A stretch of 51,215 bases of DNA from Bacteroidales bacterium M2 (GCA_001689415.1 LUJM01000086.1:1-51215), one strand, 5' to 3'; positions 1-8,909 are shown, counted from the first letter of the stretch. The notes: a model not told the origin generated them from the letters alone. Program-made: numbers and translations.

Positions 1-1086
1 CGTTTTACTATGCTCAAAACATACCTTGTTAAAGTCCATGTCGTCGGAGAGTTTTTTGAAATTCGTCACTCCGCTATTGACTATTATATGGTCATGTTTT
101 GGCAGTACCCATACAAAGCGTTCGGGGCGGAAATCTTCGTCTCCGGGAATTTCGAAATACATATCTCCCTCTTCGTCGGTCTTCTTGTAGTGCGGTTTTT
201 TCTTCAGCGCTGTCCTGACCATGTCGGGGTTGAAAAACTGCTTGGCTGAAGTCCTCAGCGCCATGTGTCGGAAGCAGGCAATCCATGCCAGTGTGATTTT
301 GTCGATAGCGAGTTGTACCTGCTCTACGGCCCTTGCCTCCGCCTCTGCTGCAGGATACTTCTCCGGATCGATGTACATTTTGATTCGCAGCCTGTTGTCC
401 TCTACTTTAAATTTTAGCGACGGCATTTTCGGCCCGACATTCTTTATTGCGTCTTCAAGCGTGTCGGGCATGGTTATACCCTTTACGCCTGAATCGATAG
501 TGATACGGTATGGCTTCAGCATGACCCAGGCAAATAGCTCGTACATGAAACGGTTATTCGCCGGTATTGATAGCCTGATATCGCCATCTTCATCAGTTTT
601 CTCGTAGTACTGGTTCTTTTCGATTGCACTGCGCAGATAGTTGCAGTCGAATAATTTGGTGTCGAAGGCCTGTCCTTTTTGCGATTTTGCATCGTCGCTT
701 GCCGCAAGCACGGCCTTGAATCGTCCTATGGCTTGCTCGAGGGCTGAGGCAAGTGCCTTGACATTGCTTAAGGTTTTATAGGGTATGTCGATGTTGGCAT
801 ATGTAGCCGGTGAGACATAACCTGCCTCTAAGCCTGCTGCCTTCATTTCTTTTTCAAGATTGGAAAGCACTACTGTTTGTAGTATATAGTCTTCATCGCG
901 TGCCACTATGTATACGCGCCAACTTACCGGCATCTGGGCATCGGCAGGGATTATGACTAAAATCCGATTGTCGTCGAGTTCCTTGAAAGAGTACCCACTC
1001 TTATCCAAAGCTTTGCGGATATCGCCTGCATTGTGTGACAAAGTACCTCCTCCAAGGACATCTTTAATTTTATTAAAAATGCTCAT
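1..1086 (-). CDS. Hypothetical protein with threefold internal repeat (3' end outside window)
   Basis: An open minus-strand frame starts at ATG 1084-1086 (MSIFNKIKDVLGGG) and runs without a stop off the left edge, so 362 residues are visible and the C terminus is missing. I do not recognise the family. The visible protein contains three related units, starting near residues 27, 157 and 294. Each has an aromatic-charged turn, an acidic or polar stretch, a beta-like segment ending in IP, and then an aromatic strand (compare YYEKTDEDGD near 160 with HYKKTDEEGD near 297). The first unit is the most diverged (YSFKELDDN then VIIPA). There is no signal peptide or TM segment. The repeated-unit layout recalls small YbjN-like folds used in chaperone or secretion accessory proteins, but that is only a guess. 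Confidence in coding is high; function is unknown. Confidence 0.85.
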   Translation of the reverse strand, partial: MSIFNKIKDVLGGGTLSHNAGDIRKALDKSGYSFKELDDNRILVIIPADAQMPVSWRVYIVARDEDYILQTVVLSNLEKEMKAAGLEAGYVSPATYANIDIPYKTLSNVKALASALEQAIGRFKAVLAASDDAKSQKGQAFDTKLFDCNYLRSAIEKNQYYEKTDEDGDIRLSIPANNRFMYELFAWVMLKPYRITIDSGVKGITMPDTLEDAIKNVGPKMPSLKFKVEDNRLRIKMYIDPEKYPAAEAEARAVEQVQLAIDKITLAWIACFRHMALRTSAKQFFNPDMVRTALKKKPHYKKTDEEGDMYFEIPGDEDFRPERFVWVLPKHDHIIVNSGVTNFKKLSDDMDFNKVCFEHSKT

Positions 1087-1227
1087 GGTGTAAAGTAATG
1101 TCGACAGACGGGAAGCCGGTATGTTATACGACAAGGGCGAGGAGCCGTCCCATTACTTTCATTAGCCCGCAGGCCATGAATTGCCAAGGTAATGTAATCG
1201 CCCTACAGCATTGGCTGTTTTGCATCG

Positions 1228-1260
1228 CAAATATAAGGGTTGTCACTCTATAATTGAAAA
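1228..1260 (-). promoter_or_regulatory. Candidate Bacteroidetes promoter for the repeat-protein gene
   Basis: Read on the minus strand, TATATTTG (1228-1235) fits the Bacteroidetes -7 consensus TAnnTTTG. A TTTTC-like -33 element lies about 20 bases upstream (1256-1260). It sits about 140 bases before the start codon at 1086, leaving a sizeable leader in which I see no recognisable structure. The 1087-1348 gap holds nothing else that I can identify. Confidence 0.4.
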
Positions 1261-1348
1261 TAAAATATGTTAACTAATATTAAAATATATCGAGAGGAAT
1301 CGGCACCCCTCGTAGTCTGTCATCCGAAGCACGTTGTCTCTGAGTGAG

Positions 1349-2539
1349 TTAATACATAAATCCCAAGAGCCATATAGGAATTTTATTGCCTATGCCGGTT
1401 TCGATATTGTCGGCAATAACAAAGCTGTCGGGCTTATCTGCAATTTGAGAAAAACTCTTGTTTTTGCCCCCGACTTCAAAGAGATATTTGCGTTCAAGTA
1501 GAAAATCTCCTTCTTTTGCAGCCCGCAATTCACCAACGAAACTAAGCATTGATGCTGCAAAACTCTCTCTTACAGTGCCGGTTTTGTGTATGATTCCTAA
1601 CGCGTGCATTACAGAGGGGTTGTCAAATAGTATTTTTTCCGGTTTTGAGGCTCTTTTAGGCTGAGTTGTTGCATCCATTAGTGTGCGGAGTATGGCTCCT
1701 TCGCTTAGAAGTGTAAAGAATTTCATCAACTGATTTCTTGTTACTTCTACATCTCTTGAAAGACTTGTCATGTTTGGCACGAAGGGAACTTGCTCGGATA
1801 GCACCACAAGGAGTTTTTTGAGCTTCAGCTGGGTTTCGTATTCTATAGGTGTTATAGCCGGTATGTCTATGTCGATTACCGACAACACAAGTCGTTCGAC
1901 TCGTTGTCCATAAGTGAATTCTGAGCTATCCATAAAGAAAGGATAATAACCTTTCTTTAGGTATTTTTCAAATTCTCCGATTACACGAATCTGTGAAGAT
2001 ATTTTTGTGGCTAATGTACGGTGATTGCAAAGGATGTCAGGAAGACTCAATGCTTCCAATCCATAGTTACCTGTAAAATTCAGATACTCACGGAAAGAAA
2101 GACCTCGAAGGTCATACACAGCTACTCGTCGCGATAAGTCTGCGACTTTGCTGTTGAGATGAAGAAGCGAAGAGCCGGTAAACACAACGTGTAGGCTGGG
2201 ATAGCTGTCATGAATATTTTTCAACTCCTGCTCCCAGTTAGGACGTGGGTAGCGATGTACTTCGTCGAGATAAAGATGGGTACCTCCGTGCTTGTAGTGG
2301 TAATCGGCCAACTCTATTATGGTATGGTCATTAAAAAATAGTTGGTCAAGAGAGGCATAGACACCATAACTTCCATTCTCTTTACACCTTTGTTTCATCA
2401 TTGTAGTCTTGCCAACGCCTCTTGCACCTTTTATCATAATGAGTTTGTCGCTCCATGCGATTTGGTCATAAAGGTAACGCCGAAGTGGAGCATTTAGATC
2501 TTCTGTCAGACGTGCGGATATTTCGTATATTTGTTCCAT
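1349..2539 (-). CDS. AAA family ATPase with DUF4143-type C-terminal domain
   Basis: This is a 396-residue ATPase of the AAA_14/DUF4143 type common in Bacteroidales. The Walker A motif GARGVGKTT lies near residue 37. A Walker B-like stretch ending LYLDEVHRYP follows near 90, then a sensor-like VVFTGSSLLHL. The C-terminal half (about 240-396) has the winged-helix and nuclease-like organisation expected of DUF4143, ending in a typical KSFSQIADKPDSFVIAD segment. The frame can be extended to a TTG at 2548, but the predicted transcription start lies only about 10 bases upstream of the ATG at 2537-2539, so I chose the ATG. Its promoter overlaps a pair of perfect palindromes (separate entry). The cellular role of the family is not settled; suggestions include mobile-element and stress functions. 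Confidence 0.85.
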   Translation of the reverse strand: MEQIYEISARLTEDLNAPLRRYLYDQIAWSDKLIMIKGARGVGKTTMMKQRCKENGSYGVYASLDQLFFNDHTIIELADYHYKHGGTHLYLDEVHRYPRPNWEQELKNIHDSYPSLHVVFTGSSLLHLNSKVADLSRRVAVYDLRGLSFREYLNFTGNYGLEALSLPDILCNHRTLATKISSQIRVIGEFEKYLKKGYYPFFMDSSEFTYGQRVERLVLSVIDIDIPAITPIEYETQLKLKKLLVVLSEQVPFVPNMTSLSRDVEVTRNQLMKFFTLLSEGAILRTLMDATTQPKRASKPEKILFDNPSVMHALGIIHKTGTVRESFAASMLSFVGELRAAKEGDFLLERKYLFEVGGKNKSFSQIADKPDSFVIADNIETGIGNKIPIWLLGFMY

Positions 2540-2555
2540 ATTACTCAAGTTTTCA

Positions 2556-2619
2556 CAAAGTTACGAAATGTTTTCTTTATAAAGAAAGAAAATAGCCTGA
2601 TTTTGTTCTTTATAAAGAA
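2556..2619 (-). promoter_or_regulatory. Promoter with paired operator-like palindromes
   Basis: On the minus strand TAACTTTG (2556-2563) is a perfect -7 box for the ATPase gene. A 16-bp perfect palindrome, TTTCTTTATAAAGAAA (2572-2587), fills the spacer just upstream of it. A second copy of its 14-bp core, TTCTTTATAAAGAA, lies at 2606-2619. The two dyad centres are 33 bp apart, about three helical turns, so bound dimers would face the same side of the DNA. This is what a repressor operator pair looks like. The regulator is unknown; autoregulation by the ATPase is possible. Confidence 0.65.
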
Positions 2620-2728
2620 AGATTTTTGTAATATGTTGGGGCATTGGTTGTTATTGATGATTTTCGTTTTTGAAAATGGAGACAACGATTTTTCGCATAT
2701 AAATCAGGTGGCTTTGGCTTAAATATGC

Positions 2729-2736
2729 TAACTTTG
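2729..2736 (+). promoter_or_regulatory. Promoter -7 box
   Basis: TAACTTTG matches the Bacteroidetes -7 consensus exactly and lies 22 bases before the ATG at 2759. No clear TTTG is seen at -33. Confidence 0.5.
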
Positions 2737-2758
2737 TGATAAAATTATAATAGATAAT

Positions 2759-3337
2759 ATGATACATAAAGAACAATCCGAAATAGCAATATATCATAGC
2801 TCGTGGAAAATTCTATATAGGTTGCTATTATGCGTGGTAATGATAATGGTTTCCCTGTTTCTGGTATTTAATGATGGCATACAACGTCCCGGTGCTAAAT
2901 TTTGGGGGTGGGTTGGTATATTTTTTTTTGGCGGAATCGGATTGGTAGTCGCTGTCGGTTTGTTCTATATGCTGATTAGGCGTATTCCAAATATTAAGAT
3001 ATTCAATGATAGAATGGAATACTATGTTCCTATGCAAATGAAATATGAAACTGTGTATTTCAGAGACGTTGAAGGCTTTCGTTTGATAAATATGTCGTCT
3101 AAAGCGAGACTGATAACCATCGATTACAAGCCTGATGTTATCGGAGAAGAATATGAAGCAGAAGAAACTTCCGGATTAAAAAAATGGCTTCTTTCGATTA
3201 GTTACGAATATACTGGAGCTATAGAGACAATTCAAGCCGATGTCTATAAAATAGATGGCGAAGAGATTTGCGATATACTAAACGAGCGCCTGCAAGATTT
3301 TTATGAAAATGAAGCAGAAGAAGGTGTTACAAGTTAG
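2759..3337 (+). CDS. Two-TM membrane protein, STM3941-like
   Basis: This 192-residue protein has a short N terminus, two hydrophobic helices (about residues 19-37 and 48-70), and a cytosolic domain of about 120 residues containing PNIKIFNDRMEYY and VYFRDVEGF. This layout resembles the STM3941 family (two N-terminal TM helices, then a PH-like beta domain), a family of unknown role. The gene is visibly richer in A/T than its neighbours, which may reflect recent acquisition. It ends one base before the end of truA on the opposite strand, so the two genes are tail to tail with no room for a separate terminator. Family assignment is moderate; membrane topology is well supported. Confidence 0.75.
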   Translation: MIHKEQSEIAIYHSSWKILYRLLLCVVMIMVSLFLVFNDGIQRPGAKFWGWVGIFFFGGIGLVVAVGLFYMLIRRIPNIKIFNDRMEYYVPMQMKYETVYFRDVEGFRLINMSSKARLITIDYKPDVIGEEYEAEETSGLKKWLLSISYEYTGAIETIQADVYKIDGEEICDILNERLQDFYENEAEEGVTS

Positions 3338-3338
3338 T

Positions 3339-4091
3339 TTATATATAAATCTCCCCCGGGTAGTCGACGCTCCATAGGAATAGGGCCTCGGCTGGCATTG
3401 AGGTACCCGCGGCGCAGCGGTCGGCCTTATCGAGGATGCCGATTATATCTTCGGGCTTCATTTTGCTGCGCCCTACATCGACAAGCGTGCCGACAACGGC
3501 GCGAACCATGTTGCGCAAGAATCGGTCGGCTGCGATTTCGAAGTACCACGCATCATTGTCGATACGGTGCCATGCAGCTCGCCGTAAATCGCAGATATTT
3601 GTCTTTGCATCGGAGTGCAGCTTGGCAAACGAGGTAAAATCACGGCGGCCAATAAGCAGCGCAGCGGCTTCGTTCATCGCTTCGAAATCAAGTTGAGGAT
3701 TGCATTTCCACGCAAGCCCTCGGGCAAAGGGATTCTTGCGCGTGGTGGCAAAGTAGCGGTAACTGCGCTCTACGGCATCGAATCGGGCGTGCGCATCGGC
3801 ATGTACCGGTACGATCGAGTAGATTGCTATATCGTAGCCGGTCATGCTGTTGAGGCTTCGCAGGAAGGTCGGCGAGGAGGCATCTACCCCCTCGACGGTA
3901 TCGAAATGTGCCACCATGCAGTGGGCGTTGACACCGGCGTCTGTGCGCCCGGCCCCGGTAATGGGCGTAGGTTTGCGAAGCAGGGTAGATAGCGCCTGCT
4001 CTATCACGCCCTGCACCGTCTCCTGGCCGGGCTGTATCTGCCAGCCGTGGTATGGCTCGCCGCGGTAGGCCAGTGTCATGAACCAGCGCAT
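3339..4091 (-). CDS. truA: tRNA pseudouridine synthase A
   Basis: TruA isomerises uridines 38-40 of the anticodon arm to pseudouridine. The 250-residue length is normal. The catalytic motif GAGRTDAGVNAHCMVAHFD spans about residues 46-64, and Asp51 is the nucleophile. The usual GVHA is GVNA here, a mild substitution. Downstream family blocks are present, including SYRYFATTRKNPFARG and DRFLRNMVRAVVGTLVDVG. The gene lies three bases downstream of speA on the same strand and is almost certainly co-transcribed with it. Its 3' end abuts the convergent two-TM gene. Confidence 0.96.
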   Translation of the reverse strand: MRWFMTLAYRGEPYHGWQIQPGQETVQGVIEQALSTLLRKPTPITGAGRTDAGVNAHCMVAHFDTVEGVDASSPTFLRSLNSMTGYDIAIYSIVPVHADAHARFDAVERSYRYFATTRKNPFARGLAWKCNPQLDFEAMNEAAALLIGRRDFTSFAKLHSDAKTNICDLRRAAWHRIDNDAWYFEIAADRFLRNMVRAVVGTLVDVGRSKMKPEDIIGILDKADRCAAGTSMPAEALFLWSVDYPGEIYI

Positions 4092-4094
4092 GGC

Positions 4095-5990
4095 TTATTT
4101 CTCAAGATAAGTATATCCGAACAGCCCCGAGCGGTAGGTGCTGATGAAATCACGGCCTTCTTCGGGAGTGATATGTCCGGCTTTCATCGACTGGGTTACC
4201 CATGTCTCAAGGTTGCGCACAAGCTTCTTGGGGTTGAACTGTACGTAGTCGAGTACTTCGTCTACGCTCTCGCCCTCGATAATCTGATCTATTTCATAGC
4301 GGTCTTTGTGCACGCTGATATGCACCGCATTGGTATCGCCGAAAAGATTGTGCATATCGCCGAGAATTTCTTGATATGCGCCTACAAGGAACACTGCCAG
4401 ATAATACGATTCGCCCGGTTTGAGGCTGTGTACCGGCAGCGACGACGATGTGCCCATGGGCGATATGAAGTTGGCGATTTTGCCGTCGGAGTCGCAGGTG
4501 ATATCCTGGATAGTGCAGGTGCGGGTGGGTTTTTCATCCAGTCGCGAAATAGGCACTATGGGGAATAGCTGGTCGATAGCCCATGAGTCCGGAAGGCTCT
4601 GGAAGAGCGAGAAATTGCAGAAATACTTGTCGGGCACCATTTTAGATATCTTGCGCAGATCCTCGGGCACGTGTTTCATATTCGATGCTATGTCGCCAAC
4701 CTCGCGGGCTACGCTCCAGAATAGTTTTTCAATCTGGGCACGCGTCTTAAGGTCGAGCATGCCGAGGCTGAAGCGGTCGAGCGCTTCTTCGCGTATCTGC
4801 AATGCGTCGTGCCAGCTCTCGAAGATTCCGTTGCTGTCGAGGCGGTCCCAGATGTCGTAGAGCTCGCGGGCAAGCTCATGAGCGTCCTCGGGAAGTTCCT
4901 CGTTGTCTTTCCATACCGGTAGCTGGGTGGTTTCGAGTACATCGAAAATCAGTATCGAGTGGTGTGCCGTCAGCGAACGCCCGCTTTCGGTGATGATGTT
5001 GGGCTGGGGTAGGTCGTTCTTCTGGCATACGTCTACGATAGCCGAAACGGCATCGTTGGCATACTCCTGTATCGAGTAGTTCATCGAACTTTCACTCGAC
5101 GAGCTGCGCGAGCCGTCGTAGTCTACGCCGAGACCGCCGCCTATATCGATAAACTCAACGCCATAGCCAAGTTTCGATAACTCTACATAGAATTGTGTGG
5201 CCTCGCGCAGGGCGTTTTTAATCACGCGTATCTTGTTGATTTGGCTGCCGATATGGAAGTGGATAAGCTTGAGGCAGTCTTTCATGTCGCGGCGCTCGAG
5301 GATGCCGAGGGCTTCGAGCAACTCCGACGAATTGAGGCCGAATTTACTTTGGTCGCCGCCGCTTTCGCTCCATTTGCCCGAGCCTGTGCTCGATAGTTTT
5401 ATGCGGATGCCGATGTTGGGGCGTACGTTGAGTTTGCGGGCGATGTCCGATATCATCCGTAGCTCGTTGAGCTTCTCGACTACGATATATATACGGCGGC
5501 CCATTTTCTGGGCAAGGAGGGCCAGGTTGATATACGATTCGTCCTTATAGCCGTTACAGATTATAAGGGCGTTCTCGGCGATATTGGTTGCCAATACGGC
5601 ATGAAGCTCGGGCTTTGAGCCGGCTTCGAGGCCGATGTTGAATTTCTTGCCATAGCTAACTATTTCCTCTACTACCTGGCGCATCTGGTTTACCTTGATT
5701 GGGTAAATCATATAGTTGTTGGCCTTGTAGTCATATTGCTCCGAGGCTTGGTGGAAACAGTTTGATATTTTTTCGATACGGTTGTCGAGGATATCTGGGA
5801 AGCGCAATAGTACAGGGGCGGGTACGTCGCGAACCTGTAGCTCGTCCATGACCTCCTTGAGGTCTACTGAGGCATATCCGGACCGTGGAGTTACAATGAT
5901 GTGGCCCTTTTCGTTGACGGAAAAGTAGTTACGTCCCCAGCCGGGGATATTGTACAGCTCCTCGCTGTCTTCAATGCGCCATTTTCTCAT
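4095..5990 (-). CDS. speA: Biosynthetic arginine decarboxylase
   Basis: SpeA decarboxylates arginine to agmatine, the first step of the agmatine route to putrescine and spermidine, using pyridoxal phosphate. The 631-residue length is standard for the family. The PLP lysine lies in YPIKVNQ (Lys99), the phosphate-binding glycine loop in FIDIGGGLGVDYDG (about 285-298), and the substrate-side block in ESGRSLTAHH (about 355). The C-terminal region contains the conserved LFQSLPDSWAIDQLFPI. The start is the ATG at 5988-5990 (MRKWRIEDSEEL). It heads a two-gene operon with truA and is served by a -7 box at 6044-6051. Confidence 0.97.
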   Translation of the reverse strand: MRKWRIEDSEELYNIPGWGRNYFSVNEKGHIIVTPRSGYASVDLKEVMDELQVRDVPAPVLLRFPDILDNRIEKISNCFHQASEQYDYKANNYMIYPIKVNQMRQVVEEIVSYGKKFNIGLEAGSKPELHAVLATNIAENALIICNGYKDESYINLALLAQKMGRRIYIVVEKLNELRMISDIARKLNVRPNIGIRIKLSSTGSGKWSESGGDQSKFGLNSSELLEALGILERRDMKDCLKLIHFHIGSQINKIRVIKNALREATQFYVELSKLGYGVEFIDIGGGLGVDYDGSRSSSSESSMNYSIQEYANDAVSAIVDVCQKNDLPQPNIITESGRSLTAHHSILIFDVLETTQLPVWKDNEELPEDAHELARELYDIWDRLDSNGIFESWHDALQIREEALDRFSLGMLDLKTRAQIEKLFWSVAREVGDIASNMKHVPEDLRKISKMVPDKYFCNFSLFQSLPDSWAIDQLFPIVPISRLDEKPTRTCTIQDITCDSDGKIANFISPMGTSSSLPVHSLKPGESYYLAVFLVGAYQEILGDMHNLFGDTNAVHISVHKDRYEIDQIIEGESVDEVLDYVQFNPKKLVRNLETWVTQSMKAGHITPEEGRDFISTYRSGLFGYTYLEK

Positions 5991-6043
5991 CGGCTTATAT
6001 ATTAGGCTTTTTTTGTTTAAGTAACTTATAAGTAATCAGTCTG

Positions 6044-6051
6044 CAAATTTA
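6044..6051 (-). promoter_or_regulatory. Promoter -7 box of speA-truA
   Basis: TAAATTTG on the minus strand fits TAnnTTTG, with a TTG about 19-20 bases upstream of it. It lies 54 bases before the speA ATG. The leader between holds an A/T-rich stretch only. Confidence 0.5.
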
Positions 6052-6103
6052 AGCAAAATTATTCGAGCAATCGCCATAATAGCGATAAAACTATTCGACG
6101 CTA

Positions 6104-6140
6104 CAAAAAATATACCCCGTAGGAGCGTTGCCCTACGGGG
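6104..6140 (-). terminator. Rho-independent terminator of the glyQS-lemA-FKBP operon
   Basis: CCCCGTAGG (6115-6123) pairs perfectly with CCTACGGGG (6132-6140) around an 8-base loop. On the minus strand the stem is followed by TATATTTTTT. It lies 28 bases after the FKBP stop codon, in the gap before the speA promoter. Confidence 0.8.
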
Positions 6141-6167
6141 TTGTATATGATTTCGTGTGATAGCGGA

Positions 6168-6731
6168 TTACTTCGATTCGTCGGGAAGCTCGTAGAAGGG
6201 GATGTCTACAAGGCGGATATTGAATCGCAAATTCGAATAGGGCTTGATTACGCCGCTCGAGCTTGCTCCATATCCCAAGCCGTAGGGCACAATCACCTCC
6301 GCGGAGTCGCCGCAACGCATCTGGGGCAAGGCTACGTACCAGCCCTGGATAGTGTTGTTGAGCGGTGTACGGAAGATACCTTTGGCTCCGTACTTGGTCA
6401 CATTGTCGGATGAATCAGCCCCGGTACCGTCGCAGAGATGCAGCTGGTAGCGTACATCGACTGTGCTGTTGTAGAGTGGCGATAGGTTGCCCTCGGTCTC
6501 TGAGCGGTCGTTGAAGAAGTGCATCAGCACGAATCCGCCAGGATTCCACTCGGGAACTACTGTTGTATAGTAGGGGGTGCCGTCGGGATTCTTGAGCTGC
6601 TGCATTTCGCTGAGCCACGCGGTGTTGAGGTCGCGCCACTGGGCGTATTCGTCCCATGTGGTCTTGTCATCGTCTACACACGAGCACGTCAGTGCTATTC
6701 CGGCTGCGATTATGGCAAGTAGTTTTTTCAT
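6168..6731 (-). CDS. FKBP-type peptidyl-prolyl isomerase, lipoprotein
   Basis: The 187-residue protein starts with a lipoprotein signal (MKKLLAIIAAGIALTCSC; acylated Cys near residue 16 or 18), so it is expected at the outer or inner membrane facing the periplasm. The C-terminal half is an FKBP domain: a flap-like segment, GWYVALPQMRCGDSAEV, then VPYGLGYGASSSGVI and the family-ending FNIRLVDIPFYEL. FKBP proteins catalyse cis-trans isomerisation of prolyl bonds and assist folding of exported proteins. The N-terminal 60 or so residues are lineage specific. It follows the LemA gene by six bases and is the last gene of the glyQS operon. Confidence 0.9.
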   Translation of the reverse strand: MKKLLAIIAAGIALTCSCVDDDKTTWDEYAQWRDLNTAWLSEMQQLKNPDGTPYYTTVVPEWNPGGFVLMHFFNDRSETEGNLSPLYNSTVDVRYQLHLCDGTGADSSDNVTKYGAKGIFRTPLNNTIQGWYVALPQMRCGDSAEVIVPYGLGYGASSSGVIKPYSNLRFNIRLVDIPFYELPDESK

Positions 6732-6737
6732 TGTCGC

Positions 6738-7349
6738 TTAAAATTGAACTTGGGGCGCTTTGGCTGCTTCGGCATCGGCCTGGAACTGGGGCTTGGCTGA
6801 GAAGCCAAACATACCGGCCAAGATGTTGGCGGGGAAGCGCTTTACAGCCACGTTGTATGTCTTTACCACGTCGGTGTAGCGGCCGCGCTCGGTGGCGATA
6901 CGGTTTTCGGTGCCTTCGAGCTGCGCCTGCAGGCCGAGGAACTGTTCGTTAGCCTTGAGGTCGGGATAAGCCTCGCGAACGGCGTTGACATAAATACCGA
7001 GGGCGCTTTTGAGTTTATCCTGGGCCTGGTTGTACGATTCGAAGTTTGTGGCTTCGGCAGGGGTGGCGTTGTCGAGGTCGCGGGCCTGGTTGTAGGCGTC
7101 GCTAAGACCGGCACGAGCTTTGGTCACATTCTCATATGTGCTGCTTTCGTGTTCGGCATAGCCTTTGACGGTCTCTACAAGGTTAGGTATCAGGTCCATG
7201 CGGCGCTGATACTGAACTTCTACTTTGGCCCAGGCCTGGTCTACGTCCTGTTCGAGGGTGACCATATTGTTGTAGGTCGATTTGCCGTAGAAGAACACAC
7301 CTAATGCCAGTGCAACCAGTACGATTATTACAATTACAGATTTTTTCAT
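6738..7349 (-). CDS. LemA family protein
   Basis: This 203-residue LemA-family membrane protein has one N-terminal hydrophobic helix (about residues 5-22). A long helical region follows with the family signature DQAWAKVEVQYQRRMDLIPN and NLVETVKGYAEHE (about 40-70). A second helical block contains NRIATERGRY and VKTYN, followed by FPANILAGMFGF. LemA proteins are anchored with a periplasmic or extracellular helical bundle; the biochemical role is unknown. The gene starts 15 bases after glyQS and sits before the FKBP lipoprotein gene, so the three are likely co-transcribed. Confidence 0.93.
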   Translation of the reverse strand: MKKSVIVIIVLVALALGVFFYGKSTYNNMVTLEQDVDQAWAKVEVQYQRRMDLIPNLVETVKGYAEHESSTYENVTKARAGLSDAYNQARDLDNATPAEATNFESYNQAQDKLKSALGIYVNAVREAYPDLKANEQFLGLQAQLEGTENRIATERGRYTDVVKTYNVAVKRFPANILAGMFGFSAKPQFQADAEAAKAPQVQF

Positions 7350-7364
7350 GTTTGAGGGGAGATA

Positions 7365-8909
7365 TTAGCGGAGCTTGCGCAGAAGCGAGGCAAGGCTCAC
7401 ACGGTCGTGGATAAGTTTGTGAAGGTCGGCGATAGCCACACGGGTCTGTTCCATGCTGTCGCGTTCGCGAAGGGTCACGGTGTTGTCCTCGAGGGTTTGG
7501 TGGTCAACTGTGATACAGAAGGGTGTGCCGATTGCATCCTGGCGGCGGTAGCGCTTGCCGATTGCGTCTTTCTCTTCGTAGTGTGTGGCGAAGTCGAATT
7601 TGAGGTCGTCTACAATCTCGCGGGCCTTTTCGGGAAGTCCGTCCTTGCGTACAAGGGGCAGAACGGCGCATTTAACAGGCGCAAGGGGAGCGGGAAGATG
7701 AAGCACGGTGCGGGTCTCGCCGTTGGCAAGGCGTTCTTCTTCGTAGGCCGAGCAGAGTACGCTCAGGAACATACGGTCTACGCCGATCGATGTCTCGATC
7801 ACATAGGGGGTGTAGCTCTGGTTGAGTTCGGGGTCGAAATATTCGATTTTCTTGCCCGAGAATTTCTGGTGCTGCGACAAGTCGAAGTTGGTACGTGAGT
7901 GGATACCCTCTACTTCCTTGAAGCCGAAGGGCATAAGGAATTCGATGTCGGTAGCGGCGTTGGCGTAGTGGGCCAGCTTGTCGTGGTCGTGGTAGCGGTA
8001 TTTCTCATCGCCCATGCCGAGGGCCTTGTGCCATTTAAGACGCCATTCTTTCCACTGCGCGAACCATTTGAGTTCCTCGCCGGGACGTACGAAGAACTGC
8101 ATTTCCATCTGCTCGAATTCGCGCATACGGAAGATAAACTGGCGTGCTACGATTTCGTTGCGGAATGCTTTGCCGATCTGGGCGATACCGAAGGGTATGC
8201 GCATGCGGCCGGTCTTCTGTACATTGAGGTAGTTTACGAAAATACCCTGTGCGGTTTCGGGACGGAGGTATACGGCCATCGCGCCGTCGGCGGTAGAGCC
8301 CATCTCTGTCTTGAACATGAGGTTGAACTGGCGTACCTCGGTCCAGTTCTTGGTACCCGAGATGGGGCATGCGATTTCCTCGTCGATGATAATCTGGCGA
8401 AGTTCGTTGAGGTCGTTGTCGTTCATCGCCGTTGAGAAGCGCTCGTGAAGGGCGTCACGGCGGCCCTGCAGGTCGAGTACGCGGCCGTTGGTCGCACGGA
8501 ACTGTGCTTCGTCAAACGACTCGCCGAAACGTTTTGCCGCCTTGGCGATTTCTTTGGCGATTTTTTCGTCGTATTTTGCCATCTGGTCCTCAATCAGCAC
8601 ATCGGCGCGGTAGCGCTTCTTGCTGTCGCGGTTGTCGATCAGAGGGTCGTTGAATGCATCTACGTGGCCCGATGCCTTCCAAATGGTAGGATGCATGAAG
8701 ATTGCAGAGTCGATGCCTACGATGTTTTCGTGAAGCAGGGTCATGGAGTCCCACCAGTAGCGTTTGATGTTGTTTTTGAGTTCTACGCCGTTCTGGCCGT
8801 AGTCATAAACGGCCGACAGACCGTCGTATATTTCACTGGAAGGAAAGACGAAACCGTACTCCTTGGCGTGGGATACGATTTTCTTGAATACGTCGTCTTG
8901 CTGTGCCAT
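7365..8909 (-). CDS. glyQS: Glycine--tRNA ligase, dimeric alpha2 type
   Basis: This class II aminoacyl-tRNA synthetase charges tRNA-Gly. The 514-residue length and sequence match the single-chain alpha2 enzyme. It begins MAQQDDVFKKIVSHAKEYGFVF, with motif 1 around WWDSMT and motif 2 around FRNEIVARQFIFRMREFEQME. RPETAQGIFVNY lies before motif 2, and an anticodon-binding domain fills the last 120 or so residues (VKCAVLPLVRKDGL). The frame stays open 41 codons upstream, but that part contains the promoter -7 box and no conserved residues, so the ATG at 8907-8909 is the start. It is first in an operon with lemA and the FKBP gene. Confidence 0.97.
   Translation of the reverse strand: MAQQDDVFKKIVSHAKEYGFVFPSSEIYDGLSAVYDYGQNGVELKNNIKRYWWDSMTLLHENIVGIDSAIFMHPTIWKASGHVDAFNDPLIDNRDSKKRYRADVLIEDQMAKYDEKIAKEIAKAAKRFGESFDEAQFRATNGRVLDLQGRRDALHERFSTAMNDNDLNELRQIIIDEEIACPISGTKNWTEVRQFNLMFKTEMGSTADGAMAVYLRPETAQGIFVNYLNVQKTGRMRIPFGIAQIGKAFRNEIVARQFIFRMREFEQMEMQFFVRPGEELKWFAQWKEWRLKWHKALGMGDEKYRYHDHDKLAHYANAATDIEFLMPFGFKEVEGIHSRTNFDLSQHQKFSGKKIEYFDPELNQSYTPYVIETSIGVDRMFLSVLCSAYEEERLANGETRTVLHLPAPLAPVKCAVLPLVRKDGLPEKAREIVDDLKFDFATHYEEKDAIGKRYRRQDAIGTPFCITVDHQTLEDNTVTLRERDSMEQTRVAIADLHKLIHDRVSLASLLRKLR

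Noticed and set aside
2531..2722. 63-codon open frame upstream of the two-TM gene
   Set aside because: It overlaps the ATPase promoter and both operator palindromes, and its Phe/Ile/Lys-rich translation simply reflects the AT-rich repeats.
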